This document shows, piece after piece, positions 37,814 to 48,134 of a DNA stretch of 59,742 bases; the first letter of the stretch is position 1; every line of letters begins with the position of its first letter. The stretch covers positions 1 through 59,742 of the forward strand of contig CACEOC010000004.1 of NCBI GenBank assembly GCA_902561075.1, read 5' to 3'. Below the pieces are notes generated by a model. That model was not told the origin of the DNA and did not search any database. It worked only from the letters and a program-made list of their open reading frames with translations. Position numbers and translations under genes: made by a program. Source of the stretch: an uncultured Pelagibacteraceae bacterium. Its GTDB lineage: Bacteria; Pseudomonadota; Alphaproteobacteria; Pelagibacterales; Pelagibacteraceae.

Positions 37814-38221
37814 ATGTTGCAACCAACTAGAACAAAATTTAGAAAAGCACACAAAGGAAGAATTCATGGTAAAGCTTCCAGATGTAACATAATGAATTAT
37901 GGTGCATACGGTCTTAAGGCAATACAGCCTGAAAGAGTAATTTCACAACAAATAGAGGCTGCAAGAGTTGCTTTAACTAGACATATGAAAAGACAAGGTA
38001 GAGTGTGGACAAGAGTTTTTCCTAATATTCCTGTCTCAAAAAAACCAACAGAAGTTAGAATGGGTAAAGGTAAAGGTTCTCCAGAATTTTGGGCATGTAG
38101 AGTTAAACCAGGTAGAATATTATTTGAAGTAGATGGTGTGGCAGAGGAAATAGCAAGAGAGGCTTTATATAAAGCTTCAGCTAAGCTACCTATAAAATGT
38201 AAATTTATTAAAAGGATATAA
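37814..38221 (+). CDS. rplP: 50S ribosomal protein L16
   Basis: A 135-residue L16 close to the A-site tRNA. It starts [19 protein letters not shown] and has [38 protein letters not shown], the segment near the peptidyl-transferase centre. Two bases separate it from rpsC. Confidence 0.98.
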   Translation: MLQPTRTKFRKAHKGRIHGKASRCNIMNYGAYGLKAIQPERVISQQIEAARVALTRHMKRQGRVWTRVFPNIPVSKKPTEVRMGKGKGSPEFWACRVKPGRILFEVDGVAEEIAREALYKASAKLPIKCKFIKRI

Positions 38222-38224
38222 TTA

Positions 38225-38410
38225 ATGAAAAAAAAAGAAGTAAAAAAACTTACAAAAGATCAGGCATTAAAAAATATAGATAAGCTAAAAAAAGATTTAT
38301 TTAATTTTAGATTTCAAAAAATTAATGGACAACTTAAAAATCCAGCAAAAATAAATCAAACAAAAAAAACAATTGCAAGATTAAAAACTTATTTGGGGAA
38401 TAATGCCTAA
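38225..38410 (+). CDS. rpmC: 50S ribosomal protein L29
   Basis: A 61-residue two-helix protein at the tunnel exit. The second helix [23 protein letters not shown] is the family signature. Its final eight bases overlap rpsQ, indicating translational coupling. Confidence 0.94.
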   Translation: MKKKEVKKLTKDQALKNIDKLKKDLFNFRFQKINGQLKNPAKINQTKKTIARLKTYLGNNA

Positions 38411-38654
38411 GAAAATATTGTCAGGAATTGTTGTAAGTAATAAGCCAAATAAATCTATAACAGTTTTGGTTGAAAGAAAATATCAACACCCATTATTAAA
38501 AAAAGTTATAAAATCTAAAAAGAAATATAACGTTCATGATGAATTAAATAAATATAAAAATGGTGATCATGTTAAAATAATAGAGTGTAGACCTCATTCG
38601 AAAACAAAAAAATTTGAAGTTTATGGAGAAACTAATGATACAAATACAAACTGA
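38403..38654 (+). CDS. rpsQ: 30S ribosomal protein S17
   Basis: An 83-residue OB-fold protein of the 30S body. It contains [31 protein letters not shown] and the [18 protein letters not shown] segment. It overlaps rpmC at its start and rplN by 20 bases at its end. Confidence 0.96.
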   Translation: MPKKILSGIVVSNKPNKSITVLVERKYQHPLLKKVIKSKKKYNVHDELNKYKNGDHVKIIECRPHSKTKKFEVYGETNDTNTN

Positions 38655-39003
38655 ACTTTTAGTCGCTGATAACACTGGTGCAAAGAGAATTGAGTGTATA
38701 AAAGTTTTAGGTGGATCAAAAAGGCGTTATGCAAGTATAGGTGATACCATTGTTGTTGCAATAAAGGAAGCTATACCAAAAGGAAAAGTAAAAAAAGGTT
38801 CTGTACACAAAGCAGTTGTTGTTAGAGTAAAAAAGGGCATTCATAGGAAAGATGGATCTAAAGTTAGATTTGATAATAATGCTGCAGTATTAACAGATGA
38901 TAAAGGCGAACCAATAGGAACTAGAATATTTGGGCCTGTAACAAGAGAGCTAAGAAACAAAGGTCAAATGAAGATTATTTCTTTAGCACCGGAGGTTTTA
39001 TAA
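38635..39003 (+). CDS. rplN: 50S ribosomal protein L14
   Basis: A 122-residue L14 of the subunit interface. It starts [27 protein letters not shown], the normal L14 opening, so I place the start at 38635 rather than at the in-frame ATG at 38614. The end matches the family ([17 protein letters not shown]). The overlap with rpsQ is 20 bases. Confidence 0.97.
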   Translation: MIQIQTELLVADNTGAKRIECIKVLGGSKRRYASIGDTIVVAIKEAIPKGKVKKGSVHKAVVVRVKKGIHRKDGSKVRFDNNAAVLTDDKGEPIGTRIFGPVTRELRNKGQMKIISLAPEVL

Positions 39004-39248
39004 TGATTTTAAAAGGATCAAATGTCAAAATTTTATCTGGTAAAGACAAAAATAAAAATGGCGAGGTTATTGAAATAGATAGAAAAAAAAACAGGGCAAA
39101 AGTAAAGGGATTAAATATAATAAAAAAACACATTAAATCTACTAAAGAAAAAAAAGGTGGAATTTTTGACAAAGAAAATTTTATAAATTTATCTAACATG
39201 AAGCTTATTTTAGATAAAAAAGTGAAAAAAACAGAGGTTAAAAAATAA
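39003..39248 (+). CDS. rplX: 50S ribosomal protein L24
   Basis: An 81-residue L24, shorter than the about 104 residues of E. coli but with the KOW motif intact ([31 protein letters not shown]). It initiates 50S assembly. One-base overlaps join it to rplN and rplE. Confidence 0.93.
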   Translation: MILKGSNVKILSGKDKNKNGEVIEIDRKKNRAKVKGLNIIKKHIKSTKEKKGGIFDKENFINLSNMKLILDKKVKKTEVKK

Positions 39249-39802
39249 TGATACCAAGACTAAAAGAGTTATTTATTAAAGAAATTAAACCACAACTAAA
39301 AACAAAGTTTGGATATAAAAATGAGTATATGGTCCCAGAAATAAAAAAAATTATCTTAAACATGGGGCTTGGATTAGATGGAAATGATAACAAAATTATT
39401 AAAGTTTGTGAGGAGGATCTCTCTAAAATAGCAGGACAAAAACCTGTGATTACTAAATTTAAGAAATCTATTTCGAATTTTAAAACTAGAAAAAATACTA
39501 ACGCAGGAATTAAAGTAACATTAAGAAAAAACAAAATGTACGAATTTATTGACAGACTTGTCAACATAGCCTTGCCTAGAATTAAAGACTTCAGAGGTTT
39601 ATCTTTGAAAGGATTTGATAATTTTGGAAATTATACTCTTGGTGTCAAGGAGCATATAATATTTCCAGAAGTTAACTTTGAGAAAGTCGATAAAATAAGA
39701 GGTTTGGATATTACTATAGTTATAGACTCAAAAAATTCAGATCAAAGCTTGGAATTATTAAAAAGTTTTAATTTTCCATTTAATATAAAGAGGGAACAAT
39801 AA
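39248..39802 (+). CDS. rplE: 50S ribosomal protein L5
   Basis: A 184-residue L5 that binds 5S rRNA. Signature parts are [46 protein letters not shown] and the later [28 protein letters not shown]. One-base overlaps with rplX and rpsN. Confidence 0.97.
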   Translation: MIPRLKELFIKEIKPQLKTKFGYKNEYMVPEIKKIILNMGLGLDGNDNKIIKVCEEDLSKIAGQKPVITKFKKSISNFKTRKNTNAGIKVTLRKNKMYEFIDRLVNIALPRIKDFRGLSLKGFDNFGNYTLGVKEHIIFPEVNFEKVDKIRGLDITIVIDSKNSDQSLELLKSFNFPFNIKREQ

Positions 39803-40107
39803 TGGCAAAACTTAGTGCGATTAACAAAAACAATAAACGAATAAAACTATCTGACAAATTTTATGAAAAAAGAAAAAAACTTAAGCAAACAATTATGAAC
39901 AAGAAATTATCTTTTGAGGAAAGATTTAAGGCTCAACAAAAATTATCAAAATTACCAAGAAATTCAGCTAAGACAAGAGTCATGAATAGATGTCAAATTA
40001 CAGGAAGACCTCATGGCGTATACAGAAAATTAAAAATTTCAAGAATAGCTTTAAGAAGACTAGGTCTTGAAGGAAAAATTCCTGGAATGGTAAAATCAAG
40101 TTGGTAG
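39802..40107 (+). CDS. rpsN: 30S ribosomal protein S14
   Basis: A 101-residue S14 of the long, zinc-free class: the C-terminal block is [35 protein letters not shown] with a single cysteine. It lies between rplE and rpsH in the standard order. Confidence 0.97.
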   Translation: MAKLSAINKNNKRIKLSDKFYEKRKKLKQTIMNKKLSFEERFKAQQKLSKLPRNSAKTRVMNRCQITGRPHGVYRKLKISRIALRRLGLEGKIPGMVKSSW

Positions 40108-40117
40108 AAAGGAAAAT

Positions 40118-40513
40118 ATGAGTTTAAGTGACCCAATCGGTGATATGATAGCTAGAATTAAAAATTCACAAGCTAGAAAACATAAAAGTGTAAAACTTCC
40201 ATCATCAAAATTTAAAATTAAAATTGCAGAAGTTTTAAAAGATGAGGGTTTTATTATAGATTTCAAAACCGATGATGAAGGTAGTAAAACATACTTAGAT
40301 ATAATTTTGAAATACAGTTATGGAAATCCAGTTATAAATTCAATTGAAAGAGTTTCAAAACCTGGAAGGAGGATCTTTTCAAGCGCGGAAAGTCTTCCTA
40401 AGATTAATAATGGTCTTGGTATCGCTATAGTTTCTACACCTAAGGGTGTTATGACCGATGTTGATGCAAGAAAAAATAAACTTGGTGGTGAAATTATTTG
40501 TAAGGTATTTTAA
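40118..40513 (+). CDS. rpsH: 30S ribosomal protein S8
   Basis: A 131-residue S8. It starts MSLSDPIGDMIARIKNSQ and ends with STPKGVMTDVDARKNKLGGEIICKVF. It binds 16S rRNA helix 21 and in E. coli represses the spc operon. A GAAAGGAAA ribosome site precedes it. Its last base is the first base of rplF. Confidence 0.98.
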   Translation: MSLSDPIGDMIARIKNSQARKHKSVKLPSSKFKIKIAEVLKDEGFIIDFKTDDEGSKTYLDIILKYSYGNPVINSIERVSKPGRRIFSSAESLPKINNGLGIAIVSTPKGVMTDVDARKNKLGGEIICKVF

Positions 40514-41052
40514 TGTCTAAAATTGGAAAAATTAATATAAATATTCCTGATAAAGTAAAAGTAGCTTTAAACGGTAACAATGTGAATATTGAAGGCCCAT
40601 TGGGAAAAAAAACACTTAATATTGACCTTAATATTTTTGATTTAAACATATCTGAAGGAAAAGAAATTTCAATAAAACCAAAACATGTTAACGATAACAC
40701 AAAAAGATTGTGGGGTATGCATAGAAGTTTGCTTAATAATGCTATTATAGGCGCTAGCAATGGTTATGAGAAAGTTTTAGAACTTTCAGGGGTCGGATAT
40801 AGAGCTTCCCTTAAAGATAAAAACTTAACCCTGCAATTAGGTTTCAGCCATGATGTTAATTTTCCAATTCCTGAAGGTATAAATATTACTGTAAACAAAC
40901 AAACATCTATAGTTGTAAAAGGTTCAGATAAACAACTTGTAGGGATGGTTGTTTCTAAAATAAAATCATTAAGACCACCAGAACCTTACAAAGGTAAAGG
41001 CATCAAGGAGAAAGGTCAATATATCCTAAGAAAAGAGGGGAAAAAGAAATAA
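40513..41052 (+). CDS. rplF: 50S ribosomal protein L6
   Basis: A 179-residue L6 with two alpha/beta domains, near the sarcin-ricin loop. It has [14 protein letters not shown] at the start, [14 protein letters not shown] in the middle, and the diagnostic [27 protein letters not shown] at the end. One-base overlaps on both sides. Confidence 0.98.
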   Translation: MSKIGKININIPDKVKVALNGNNVNIEGPLGKKTLNIDLNIFDLNISEGKEISIKPKHVNDNTKRLWGMHRSLLNNAIIGASNGYEKVLELSGVGYRASLKDKNLTLQLGFSHDVNFPIPEGINITVNKQTSIVVKGSDKQLVGMVVSKIKSLRPPEPYKGKGIKEKGQYILRKEGKKK

Positions 41053-41405
41053 TGAAACTTTCAACAAAAAATAGAAAAAAGTTCAGAGTAAGAAATAAGT
41101 TAAAAAAAGTATCAAGCTCTTCAAGATACAGATTAACAATTTTTCGATCATTAAATAATATTAGTGCACAAATAATAGATGATAACTTAAGTAAAACTTT
41201 AGTTTCAGCTACTTCCAATACAAAATCTATAAGAGATCAAAAAAAGAAAAAATCTGAACTATCAGAATTAATAGCAGAAAAGATTGCAAATGATGCAAAA
41301 AAGAAAAATATAAATAAAATTTATTTTGACAGGGGTATATATAAATATCATGGTAGAATTAAAATCTTTGCTGAAACACTTAGAAAAAATGGAATGGAAT
41401 TTTAA
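41052..41405 (+). CDS. rplR: 50S ribosomal protein L18
   Basis: A 117-residue L18 that brings 5S rRNA into the 50S subunit. It has [20 protein letters not shown] and the C-terminal [26 protein letters not shown]. The stop is followed at once by rpsE. Confidence 0.97.
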   Translation: MKLSTKNRKKFRVRNKLKKVSSSSRYRLTIFRSLNNISAQIIDDNLSKTLVSATSNTKSIRDQKKKKSELSELIAEKIANDAKKKNINKIYFDRGIYKYHGRIKIFAETLRKNGMEF

Positions 41406-41906
41406 ATGAATAAAGATATAGAATTTACAGAAAAATTAGTTCATATCAATAGAATAACAAAAGTTGTTAAAGGTGGTAGAAGATTTGGATTTTCTGCATT
41501 AGTTGTAGTTGGAAATCAGAATGGAAAAATTGGGGTAGCTCATGCAAAGGCTAAACAAGTTCCTGATGCAATTAAAAAAGCTAATGAATTAGCAAGAAGA
41601 AATTTAATAAAAATTCCGTTACGAGATGGTAGAACTATACATCATGATATTTTTGGAAAAGATGGTGCTGGAAAAATTAAATTGAGATCTGCACCCAAAG
41701 GAACAGGCATAATTGCAGGTGGACCTATAAGAGCTGTTTGTGAAGTTTTAGGTATAAAAGATATAGTGGCAAAATCTATTGGAACTTCAAATCCCCACAA
41801 TGTTATACGGGCATGTCTTAAAGCTTTATCTAGGCAAAATTCACCAAAAAATATTTCTAATATAAGAAATAAAAAAATATCTGAAATAATCGAGAAACGA
41901 GGATAA
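41406..41906 (+). CDS. rpsE: 30S ribosomal protein S5
   Basis: A 166-residue S5 involved in accuracy and mRNA unwinding. It contains [45 protein letters not shown] and [14 protein letters not shown]. The following gene is rplO with no gap; the usual rpmD (L30) between them is missing. Confidence 0.98.
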   Translation: MNKDIEFTEKLVHINRITKVVKGGRRFGFSALVVVGNQNGKIGVAHAKAKQVPDAIKKANELARRNLIKIPLRDGRTIHHDIFGKDGAGKIKLRSAPKGTGIIAGGPIRAVCEVLGIKDIVAKSIGTSNPHNVIRACLKALSRQNSPKNISNIRNKKISEIIEKRG

Positions 41907-42365
41907 ATGACAACTTTGCAATCTATAAAAAAAATTAAAACAAATAAAATGAGAGTAGGAAGAGGCATAGGTTCAGGTAAAGGAAAAACTTCCGGTAGGG
42001 GTGTAAAAGGGCAAAAATCAAGATCTGGTGTTGCAATTAAAAGCTTTGAGGGTGGGCAAATGCCTCTTTTTAGACGTTTGCCTAAAAGGGGTTTTAAATC
42101 TTTTAAAGATAACAAAATAGCTAAAATAAATCTGGATCAAATACAATTAATGATAACAAATAAAAAAATTGATCCAACAAAAAAAATAAATTTAGACCTT
42201 CTACAAAAACATAAAATAGTTTCCAAAAATTCTAAAAAATTAAAAATTTTGGGTTCTGGTGAATTAAAAGATAAATTAGATTTTGAAATTGACTATATTT
42301 CCGAAAATGCAAAAATAAAAATTGAAAAGATCGGATGTGGAATAATTGTTAAGCAAGAAAATTAA
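41907..42365 (+). CDS. rplO: 50S ribosomal protein L15
   Basis: A 152-residue L15, a late assembly protein. The glycine-rich start GRGIGSGKGKTSGRGVKGQKSRSG leads to FEGGQMPLFRRLPKRGFKS. The C-terminal part is lysine-rich and less conserved. Directly after rpsE and three bases before secY. Confidence 0.97.
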   Translation: MTTLQSIKKIKTNKMRVGRGIGSGKGKTSGRGVKGQKSRSGVAIKSFEGGQMPLFRRLPKRGFKSFKDNKIAKINLDQIQLMITNKKIDPTKKINLDLLQKHKIVSKNSKKLKILGSGELKDKLDFEIDYISENAKIKIEKIGCGIIVKQEN

Positions 42366-42368
42366 TTT

Positions 42369-43646
42369 ATGAGTACCACTTCATCAGGAGATCTTAAAAA
42401 TAGAGTTCTATTTACGATATTTGTACTAGCTGTATATAGATTGGGTACATTTGTACCTCTACCAGGTATAGATCCTGAGCAGCTTAAAATAATGATGGAA
42501 GGAAATCAAAAAGGTCTTCTTGGTATGTTTAATGTTTTTGCAGGAGGGGCCGTAAGTAGAATGGCGATTTTTGCATTAGGAATTATGCCATACATATCAT
42601 CATCAATTATAGTTCAACTATTAACTGGTGTATCTGATTATTTCAAAAATTTGAAGGCACAAGGAGAGCAAGGAAGACAAAAAATTACGCAAATTACAAG
42701 ATACGGTACTGTGCTATTGGCGACAGTTCAAGGTTTTGGATTAGCCGTAGGTTTAGAGTCCTCAGATAATTTAGTAATTAATCCTGGTCTATTTTTTAAA
42801 ATTTCAACAGTGACAACAATTGTTGCTGGTACAATTTTCTTAATGTGGCTTGGTGAACAAATTACACAAAGAGGAATTGGTAATGGTATTTCATTAATTA
42901 TATTTTCAGGAATTGTAGCAGAAATTCCTAGGGCACTTGTAACAACTTTTGAACTGGGAAGAACTGGAGCTATATCAACTACAATGATTATCGGAATATT
43001 TATATTACTAGTACTAACGATTATGTTCATAGTTTTTATGGAAAGAGCACTGAGAAAAATTCTTATAAATTATCCAAAAAGACAAATGGGAAACAAAATG
43101 TATGGTGGTGAGTCTTCACATTTACCATTAAAAATTAATTCTGCTGGTGTTATACCAGCAATTTTTGCGTCAGCTCTACTATTGTTACCGGTTACTTTTT
43201 CTAATTTTAATATTTCTGAAAATGAAACTTTTCTAAATATAACTTCATTTTTTTCACAAGGCCAACCCCTTTACATGCTTTTATATGCTTCAGGAATTAT
43301 ATTTTTTACTTTTTTTTATACCTCAATAACATTTAATCCGAATGAAACTGCCGAAAATTTAAGAAAATATGGAGGCTTTATACCTGGTATTAGACCTGGA
43401 GAAAGTACCGCCTTGTATATTGATAACATTTTAACGAAATTGACAACTATAGGCGCTTTGTATTTGACATTGGTTTGTTTAATGCCTGAATTTTTAATTG
43501 CTAACTACCCAATACCATTTTATTTAGGCGGTACCTCTATTTTGATTGTAGTAGTTGTAGCTATTGACACAGTTACACAAATACAAACAAGACTTATGAG
43601 TTCACAGTACGAACAACTGATCAAAAAAACTAAATTTGGTAAATAA
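42369..43646 (+). CDS. secY: Preprotein translocase subunit SecY
   Basis: A 425-residue, ten-helix channel protein of the SecYEG translocon. The first helix and plug region are seen as YRLGTFVPLPGIDPEQL and MAIFALGIMPYISSSIIVQLL. Loops include PKRQMG and the C4-C5 region FNPNETAENLRKYGGFIPGIRPGEST that binds SecA and ribosomes. Adk follows with a GTG start directly after the stop, as in other bacteria. Confidence 0.97.
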   Translation: MSTTSSGDLKNRVLFTIFVLAVYRLGTFVPLPGIDPEQLKIMMEGNQKGLLGMFNVFAGGAVSRMAIFALGIMPYISSSIIVQLLTGVSDYFKNLKAQGEQGRQKITQITRYGTVLLATVQGFGLAVGLESSDNLVINPGLFFKISTVTTIVAGTIFLMWLGEQITQRGIGNGISLIIFSGIVAEIPRALVTTFELGRTGAISTTMIIGIFILLVLTIMFIVFMERALRKILINYPKRQMGNKMYGGESSHLPLKINSAGVIPAIFASALLLLPVTFSNFNISENETFLNITSFFSQGQPLYMLLYASGIIFFTFFYTSITFNPNETAENLRKYGGFIPGIRPGESTALYIDNILTKLTTIGALYLTLVCLMPEFLIANYPIPFYLGGTSILIVVVVAIDTVTQIQTRLMSSQYEQLIKKTKFGK

Positions 43647-44210
43647 GTGAATATTATAATATTTGGTCCACCAGGAGCAGGAAAGGGAACACAGGCAAAA
43701 TTTTTAATAGATAAATTAAAGAGTTATCAAATTTCAACTGGAGATATGTTAAGAGAAGAAATCAAAAAAGAAACCGAAATTGGAAAAAAAATAATAAATA
43801 ATATGAATGATGGTAAATTCGTTGATGATCATATAGTAAACAGTCTTCTTGAAAAAATAGTTTTTGATAAAAAAAAAAACAATAGATTAATTTTTGATGG
43901 CTATCCAAGAACTTTAAGCCAGGCAAAAAACCTAGAAAATCTTTTGAATAAATCAAATCAAAAACTAGACTTTATTTTTTTTCTTAATGTAAATAAAGAC
44001 TCTATCCTAAAACGAATTGAAAAGAGAAAAATTTTAGAAAAAAGATCCGATGATGATGCTATCACAATATTAAATAGATATGATACATATATGAAAATCA
44101 CTAAACCTGTATTAGATTATTATTCAAAAAACAAAAATTTTCATGAAATCGATGGTTCGATGGAAATTAAGAAGATTTCCCAAAAAATACAGCAAATACT
44201 TAATCTTTAA
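43647..44210 (+). CDS. adk: Adenylate kinase
   Basis: A 187-residue short-lid adenylate kinase that balances AMP, ADP and ATP. P-loop GPPGAGKGTQA is at about 7-17, then SYQISTGDMLREEI and FDGYPRT; the lid is minimal and without zinc cysteines. It starts with GTG immediately after secY. A 55-base gap with a good promoter follows. Confidence 0.96.
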   Translation: MNIIIFGPPGAGKGTQAKFLIDKLKSYQISTGDMLREEIKKETEIGKKIINNMNDGKFVDDHIVNSLLEKIVFDKKKNNRLIFDGYPRTLSQAKNLENLLNKSNQKLDFIFFLNVNKDSILKRIEKRKILEKRSDDDAITILNRYDTYMKITKPVLDYYSKNKNFHEIDGSMEIKKISQKIQQILNL

Positions 44211-44214
44211 GACA

Positions 44215-44242
44215 TTGACATTAAAACATCTTCTTATATAAA
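44215..44242 (+). promoter_or_regulatory. Internal promoter for rpsM-rpsK-rpoA-rplQ
   Basis: A consensus -35 TTGACA (44215-44220), 16 bases, and TATAAA (44237-44242) sit 23 bases ahead of rpsM, in the gap after adk. It would let the alpha operon be transcribed separately from the S10/spc genes. Confidence 0.75.
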
Positions 44243-44265
44243 AGGCTAAATTTTAATCACATTAT

Positions 44266-44649
44266 ATGGCTCGTATTGCAGGTGTAAACATTCCACAAAA
44301 TAAACTTGTCAAAGTTGGACTTACTTATATCTATGGTATTGGAGATAAATTCTCAAATGATATATGTAAATCATTATCAATCCCAAATAATAAACGAGTT
44401 AATGAGTTAACCGATGATGAAGTTTTAAAAATAAGAGAATTTATAGATAAACACTTTACTGTAGAGGGCGATTTAAGACGTGAAAACTCTTTTAGTATAA
44501 AAAGATTAATTGATTTAGCTTCATACAGAGGCTCAAGACATAAAAAAAAATTACCAGTTAGAGGCCAAAGAACGAGATGCAATGCAAGAACCCGAAAAGG
44601 TAAAGCTGTTGCAATTGCTGGTAAAAAACTTACTCCATTGAAAAAATAA
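44266..44649 (+). CDS. rpsM: 30S ribosomal protein S13
   Basis: A 127-residue S13 of the 30S head that touches the P-site tRNA. It starts [26 protein letters not shown], and [25 protein letters not shown] is the tail motif. It is the first gene after the internal promoter. Confidence 0.98.
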   Translation: MARIAGVNIPQNKLVKVGLTYIYGIGDKFSNDICKSLSIPNNKRVNELTDDEVLKIREFIDKHFTVEGDLRRENSFSIKRLIDLASYRGSRHKKKLPVRGQRTRCNARTRKGKAVAIAGKKLTPLKK

Positions 44650-44651
44650 AT

Positions 44652-45092
44652 ATGTCAAAAGATATTAAAGATACCTCAAGTGAAAATAAAAAGGTTCAAT
44701 CCTCAAAAAAAAGTTCATACTCAAAAAAAAAAAAATCAAAAAAAATAATTACAAGTGGAATAGCATATGTTCAATCTACTTTTAACAATACAATAGTTTC
44801 TATTGCCGATACAGATGGAAATGTAATTTCTTGGGCTTCATCAGGTCAAAAAGGCTTTAAAGGTTCTCGAAAATCCACCCCATACGCAGCGCAAGTTGCA
44901 GCTGACTCCGCAGCAATTAAGGCATTGGAAATGGGTATGAAAACTTTAACTGTCGAAATAAAAGGCCCAGGCTCAGGTAGAGAAACAGCATTAAGGGCAT
45001 TACAGGCCAGAGGTTTTAAAATTATTTCAATAAAAGATACTACCCCAATGCCACACAATGGCACAAGACCACCAAAAAAAAGGAGAGTGTAA
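44652..45092 (+). CDS. rpsK: 30S ribosomal protein S11
   Basis: A 146-residue S11 of the platform. The conserved region [49 protein letters not shown] and [20 protein letters not shown] is preceded by an extra lysine/serine-rich N-terminus (about 25 residues). One-base overlap with rpoA. Confidence 0.97.
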   Translation: MSKDIKDTSSENKKVQSSKKSSYSKKKKSKKIITSGIAYVQSTFNNTIVSIADTDGNVISWASSGQKGFKGSRKSTPYAAQVAADSAAIKALEMGMKTLTVEIKGPGSGRETALRALQARGFKIISIKDTTPMPHNGTRPPKKRRV

Positions 45093-46120
45093 TGGAAAAT
45101 ACAGATGTAAATATTAAAAATTGGAAAACTCTTATTAAACCTGCAAAGTTAGATATAAAATTAAGTGATGATAAATCTTATGCAAAAATTATTGCTGAGC
45201 CGTTGGAGAAGGGTTACGGATTAACTTTAGGAAATTCTTTAAGAAGAATTTTATTATCATCAATAAGAGGCACAGCAGTGACAGCTATACAAATTGATGG
45301 TGTTTTGCATGAATTCACTTCAATTAAAGGTGTTAGAGAAGATGTTACAGATATAGTGCTTAACGTAAAATCATTAGCACTGAAAAGTAATAGTGAAGGA
45401 TCCAAAAAACTCATTTTAGATGCTAAAGGACCAGGCGAAATAAAAGCGTCAAATATTACTCCAGTTTCAGATATTGAAATATTAAATCCCGATTTGGTAA
45501 TTTGTAATTTAGATGAAAATACTAATTTTCACATGGAAATGACCGTTGGTAATGGTAAAGGATATGTGTCTGCAGATTTAAATAAACCTGAGGAGCCTCC
45601 TTTAGGATTGATACCTATAGATTCTTTGTTTAGTCCAGTTAAAAAAGTTTCTTATAATATTAGTACAGCTAGAGAGGGAAAAGCGCTTGATTACGATAAG
45701 TTAACAATGGAAGTTGAGACGAATGGTTCAATTTCGGCCGAAGATGCAGTAGCCTACTCTGCTAGAATTTTTCAAGACCAACTTGGAATGTTCGTAAACT
45801 TCGATGAACCTCAAGAAGTTATAATAAGAGATAAACCTAGCGAGCCTGAATTTAACAAAAATTTATTAAGAAAAGTTGATGAGCTTGAACTATCTGTAAG
45901 ATCAATGAATTGTTTGAAAAATGATAATATAATTTACATTGGTGACCTTGTTCAGAAATCAGAAGGTGAAATGTTAAGAACACCAAACTTTGGTAGAAAA
46001 TCATTAAATGAAATTAAAGAAGTTTTAACAGGTATGTCTTTATATTTAGGTATGGAAATACCAAATTGGCCTCCTGATAATATAGCCGAATTATCTAAAA
46101 AATTAGAAGAGACAATATAA
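45092..46120 (+). CDS. rpoA: DNA-directed RNA polymerase subunit alpha
   Basis: A 342-residue alpha subunit. The N-terminal dimer domain contains [28 protein letters not shown]. The C-terminal domain, which contacts UP elements and activators, is recognisable by [17 protein letters not shown] and [12 protein letters not shown]. Normal length. One-base overlaps with rpsK and rplQ. Confidence 0.98.
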   Translation: MENTDVNIKNWKTLIKPAKLDIKLSDDKSYAKIIAEPLEKGYGLTLGNSLRRILLSSIRGTAVTAIQIDGVLHEFTSIKGVREDVTDIVLNVKSLALKSNSEGSKKLILDAKGPGEIKASNITPVSDIEILNPDLVICNLDENTNFHMEMTVGNGKGYVSADLNKPEEPPLGLIPIDSLFSPVKKVSYNISTAREGKALDYDKLTMEVETNGSISAEDAVAYSARIFQDQLGMFVNFDEPQEVIIRDKPSEPEFNKNLLRKVDELELSVRSMNCLKNDNIIYIGDLVQKSEGEMLRTPNFGRKSLNEIKEVLTGMSLYLGMEIPNWPPDNIAELSKKLEETI

Positions 46121-46554
46121 TGAGGCATAAATTAGGTTATAAAAAGCTAAATAGAACCTCAGAGCACAGAAAAGCAATGATAAAAAATATGCTTAACTCA
46201 TTAATTAAGTATGAGCAAATAACCACAACTCTACCTAAGGCAAAAGTCCTAAAACCAGTTGCAGATAAAATAATTACTTTAGGAAAGAAAAATACTTTAC
46301 AAAACACAAGATCCTTAGTTTCAAAATTACAAGATATCAAATCTGCAAATAAAGTAACAAAAACATTATCTAAAAGATATATGAGTAGAAAAGGTGGTTA
46401 CACAAGAATAATAAAAGCTGGATTTAGATATGGAGATAAGGCTCCTATAGCGATAATTGAGTTTGTAGATAGAGATGTTAATGCAAAAAAAGTAGATATA
46501 AAAAAGTCACCAAAAGAAAATAAAGAACAAGAAAAAGTATCTCAAACTAAGTAG
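46120..46554 (+). CDS. rplQ: 50S ribosomal protein L17
   Basis: A 144-residue L17. The start [25 protein letters not shown] and [28 protein letters not shown] are diagnostic. It has a lysine-rich tail of about 25 residues and ends the ribosomal gene cluster. Confidence 0.97.
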   Translation: MRHKLGYKKLNRTSEHRKAMIKNMLNSLIKYEQITTTLPKAKVLKPVADKIITLGKKNTLQNTRSLVSKLQDIKSANKVTKTLSKRYMSRKGGYTRIIKAGFRYGDKAPIAIIEFVDRDVNAKKVDIKKSPKENKEQEKVSQTK

Positions 46555-46570
46555 TTTCTTAAAAATAACA

Positions 46571-47476
46571 ATGCAAAAAACATATAATGTTATTGCTGAT
46601 CATGACGCAATGAGACTTGATCGATGGTTACGTAAAAATATTGATAATTTACCACAAGGATTAATTGAAAAATTTTTAAGAAATGGAAATATTAAAGTAA
46701 ATAAAAGAAAAATTAAAAGTTCATATAAAGTTCGAGAAGACGATAAAATTAGTTTATTTAATGTTAGGATTAAAAAACAAAATCATAAAAATACAAATTA
46801 TACACCGTCAAAAAAAATATTAACTGAAATAGAAAATGAAATAATCTTTGACAATGAGGATTATATTGTAATAAATAAAATATCTGGCTTACCAACACAA
46901 AAAGGGACAAAGTCAAATAAAAACGTCATCGATATATTCAGAAAAAGTATATTTTTTTCTAATTCTGAACCATACACAGTTCATAGATTAGATAAAGATA
47001 CGTCTGGGATTTTAATCATTGGAAAAAATAGAAAGACTGCTCAATTATTTACATCATTATTTAGATTAAGAAAAATTTATAAAACATATATTGCTGTTTG
47101 TGAGGGCGAATTTACAAATAACAAAGGTATTCTAGAACATAATTTAATTAGATACGATGGTAATAAAAAAATATCTGAAAAAGCAATCACTTACTACAGA
47201 GTAATAAGTAAAAATTCCAAATATTCATTTGTAGAGTTTAAACCTATAACTGGTAGAAAACATCAACTTAGAAAACAAGCTAGCCTAATTAGCCACTCTA
47301 TTATTGGTGATAAAAAATACTCTTTAAAAGCAAATAAATTTAAAAACCTATTTTTACACGCTTATAGTTTGAAATTCATGATCAATAACAAAAAATATAA
47401 TTATCACGCACATTTACCTGATTATTTTCAAAAATTTTTAAAATCAAATAGGTTTAATTATTCAAATTATAAATAA
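46571..47476 (+). CDS. RluC/RluD-family 23S rRNA pseudouridine synthase
   Basis: A 301-residue pseudouridine synthase with an N-terminal S4-like domain (RLDRWLRKNIDNLPQGLIEKFLRNGNIKVN) and the catalytic motif HRLDKDTSGILIIGKN, whose aspartate is the nucleophile. GRKHQLRKQ lies in the C-terminal part. The S4 plus catalytic arrangement matches RluC, which modifies three uridines in 23S rRNA, but the exact target cannot be read from the sequence. Its last 23 bases overlap the convergent lipB. Confidence 0.87.
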   Translation: MQKTYNVIADHDAMRLDRWLRKNIDNLPQGLIEKFLRNGNIKVNKRKIKSSYKVREDDKISLFNVRIKKQNHKNTNYTPSKKILTEIENEIIFDNEDYIVINKISGLPTQKGTKSNKNVIDIFRKSIFFSNSEPYTVHRLDKDTSGILIIGKNRKTAQLFTSLFRLRKIYKTYIAVCEGEFTNNKGILEHNLIRYDGNKKISEKAITYYRVISKNSKYSFVEFKPITGRKHQLRKQASLISHSIIGDKKYSLKANKFKNLFLHAYSLKFMINNKKYNYHAHLPDYFQKFLKSNRFNYSNYK

Positions 47477-48074
47477 AATTTTTAATAAGTTTATTTCTTA
47501 AATTATTAAAATTAGTTTTATTAATATCAATTATATTTATTATTTTTTTATTTTTAATCCCACATGGAATTATTTTTTTGAACTTTTCAATGTTAACCGA
47601 ATAATTTAATGCAAACCCATGATAAGCAATCCATTTTTTTATTTTAATTCCAATTGATGCAATTTTACTTTCTTTATTATTTAATTTAACCCAAATGCCT
47701 ATATCTTTTTTATCTCCTTTAGATTTTATATTAAAATCAGATAATGTTTGAATAATAGTTTTTTCTATTACTTTAATAAACCACCTAATATCTTTCTTTC
47801 TCTTGTTTAAATTTATAACGAAATAAAAAATTATTTGTCCAGGGCCGTGGAATGTTATTTTTCCCCCTCTATTAGTCTTCTTTACTTTTATAGATTTATC
47901 TAAAATATCATCTTCTTTAAATGATGTTCCTGCAGTGTATATATCAGTATGTTGTAGTATCCATATTAAATCTCTAGCGTTTTTAAATAAAATATCATTT
48001 AATCTTTTTTCCATATATTTTATGGCTTTTTCGTAGTTGACTGGTTTTTTTGATATTTTTATCTCTATATTCAT
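47454..48074 (-). CDS. lipB: Octanoyl-[ACP]:protein N-octanoyltransferase
   Basis: A 206-residue LipB, which transfers octanoate from ACP to lipoyl domains, the first step of lipoate synthesis. Diagnostic parts are RGGKITFHGPGQIIFY, AYHGFALN, and IIPCGI with the catalytic cysteine; the lysine of the pair is in the SIGIKIKKW segment. It is convergent with the pseudouridine synthase (overlapping 3' ends) and divergent from mgtE. LipA is not in the window. Confidence 0.93.
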   Translation of the reverse strand: MNIEIKISKKPVNYEKAIKYMEKRLNDILFKNARDLIWILQHTDIYTAGTSFKEDDILDKSIKVKKTNRGGKITFHGPGQIIFYFVINLNKRKKDIRWFIKVIEKTIIQTLSDFNIKSKGDKKDIGIWVKLNNKESKIASIGIKIKKWIAYHGFALNYSVNIEKFKKIIPCGIKNKKIINIIDINKTNFNNLRNKLIKNFIYNLNN

Positions 48075-48134
48075 TAAAGGTTTGTATTCTAAAAATTATA
48101 GATTAAAAGGTCCATTATAAAATGAAAGTTTTTT

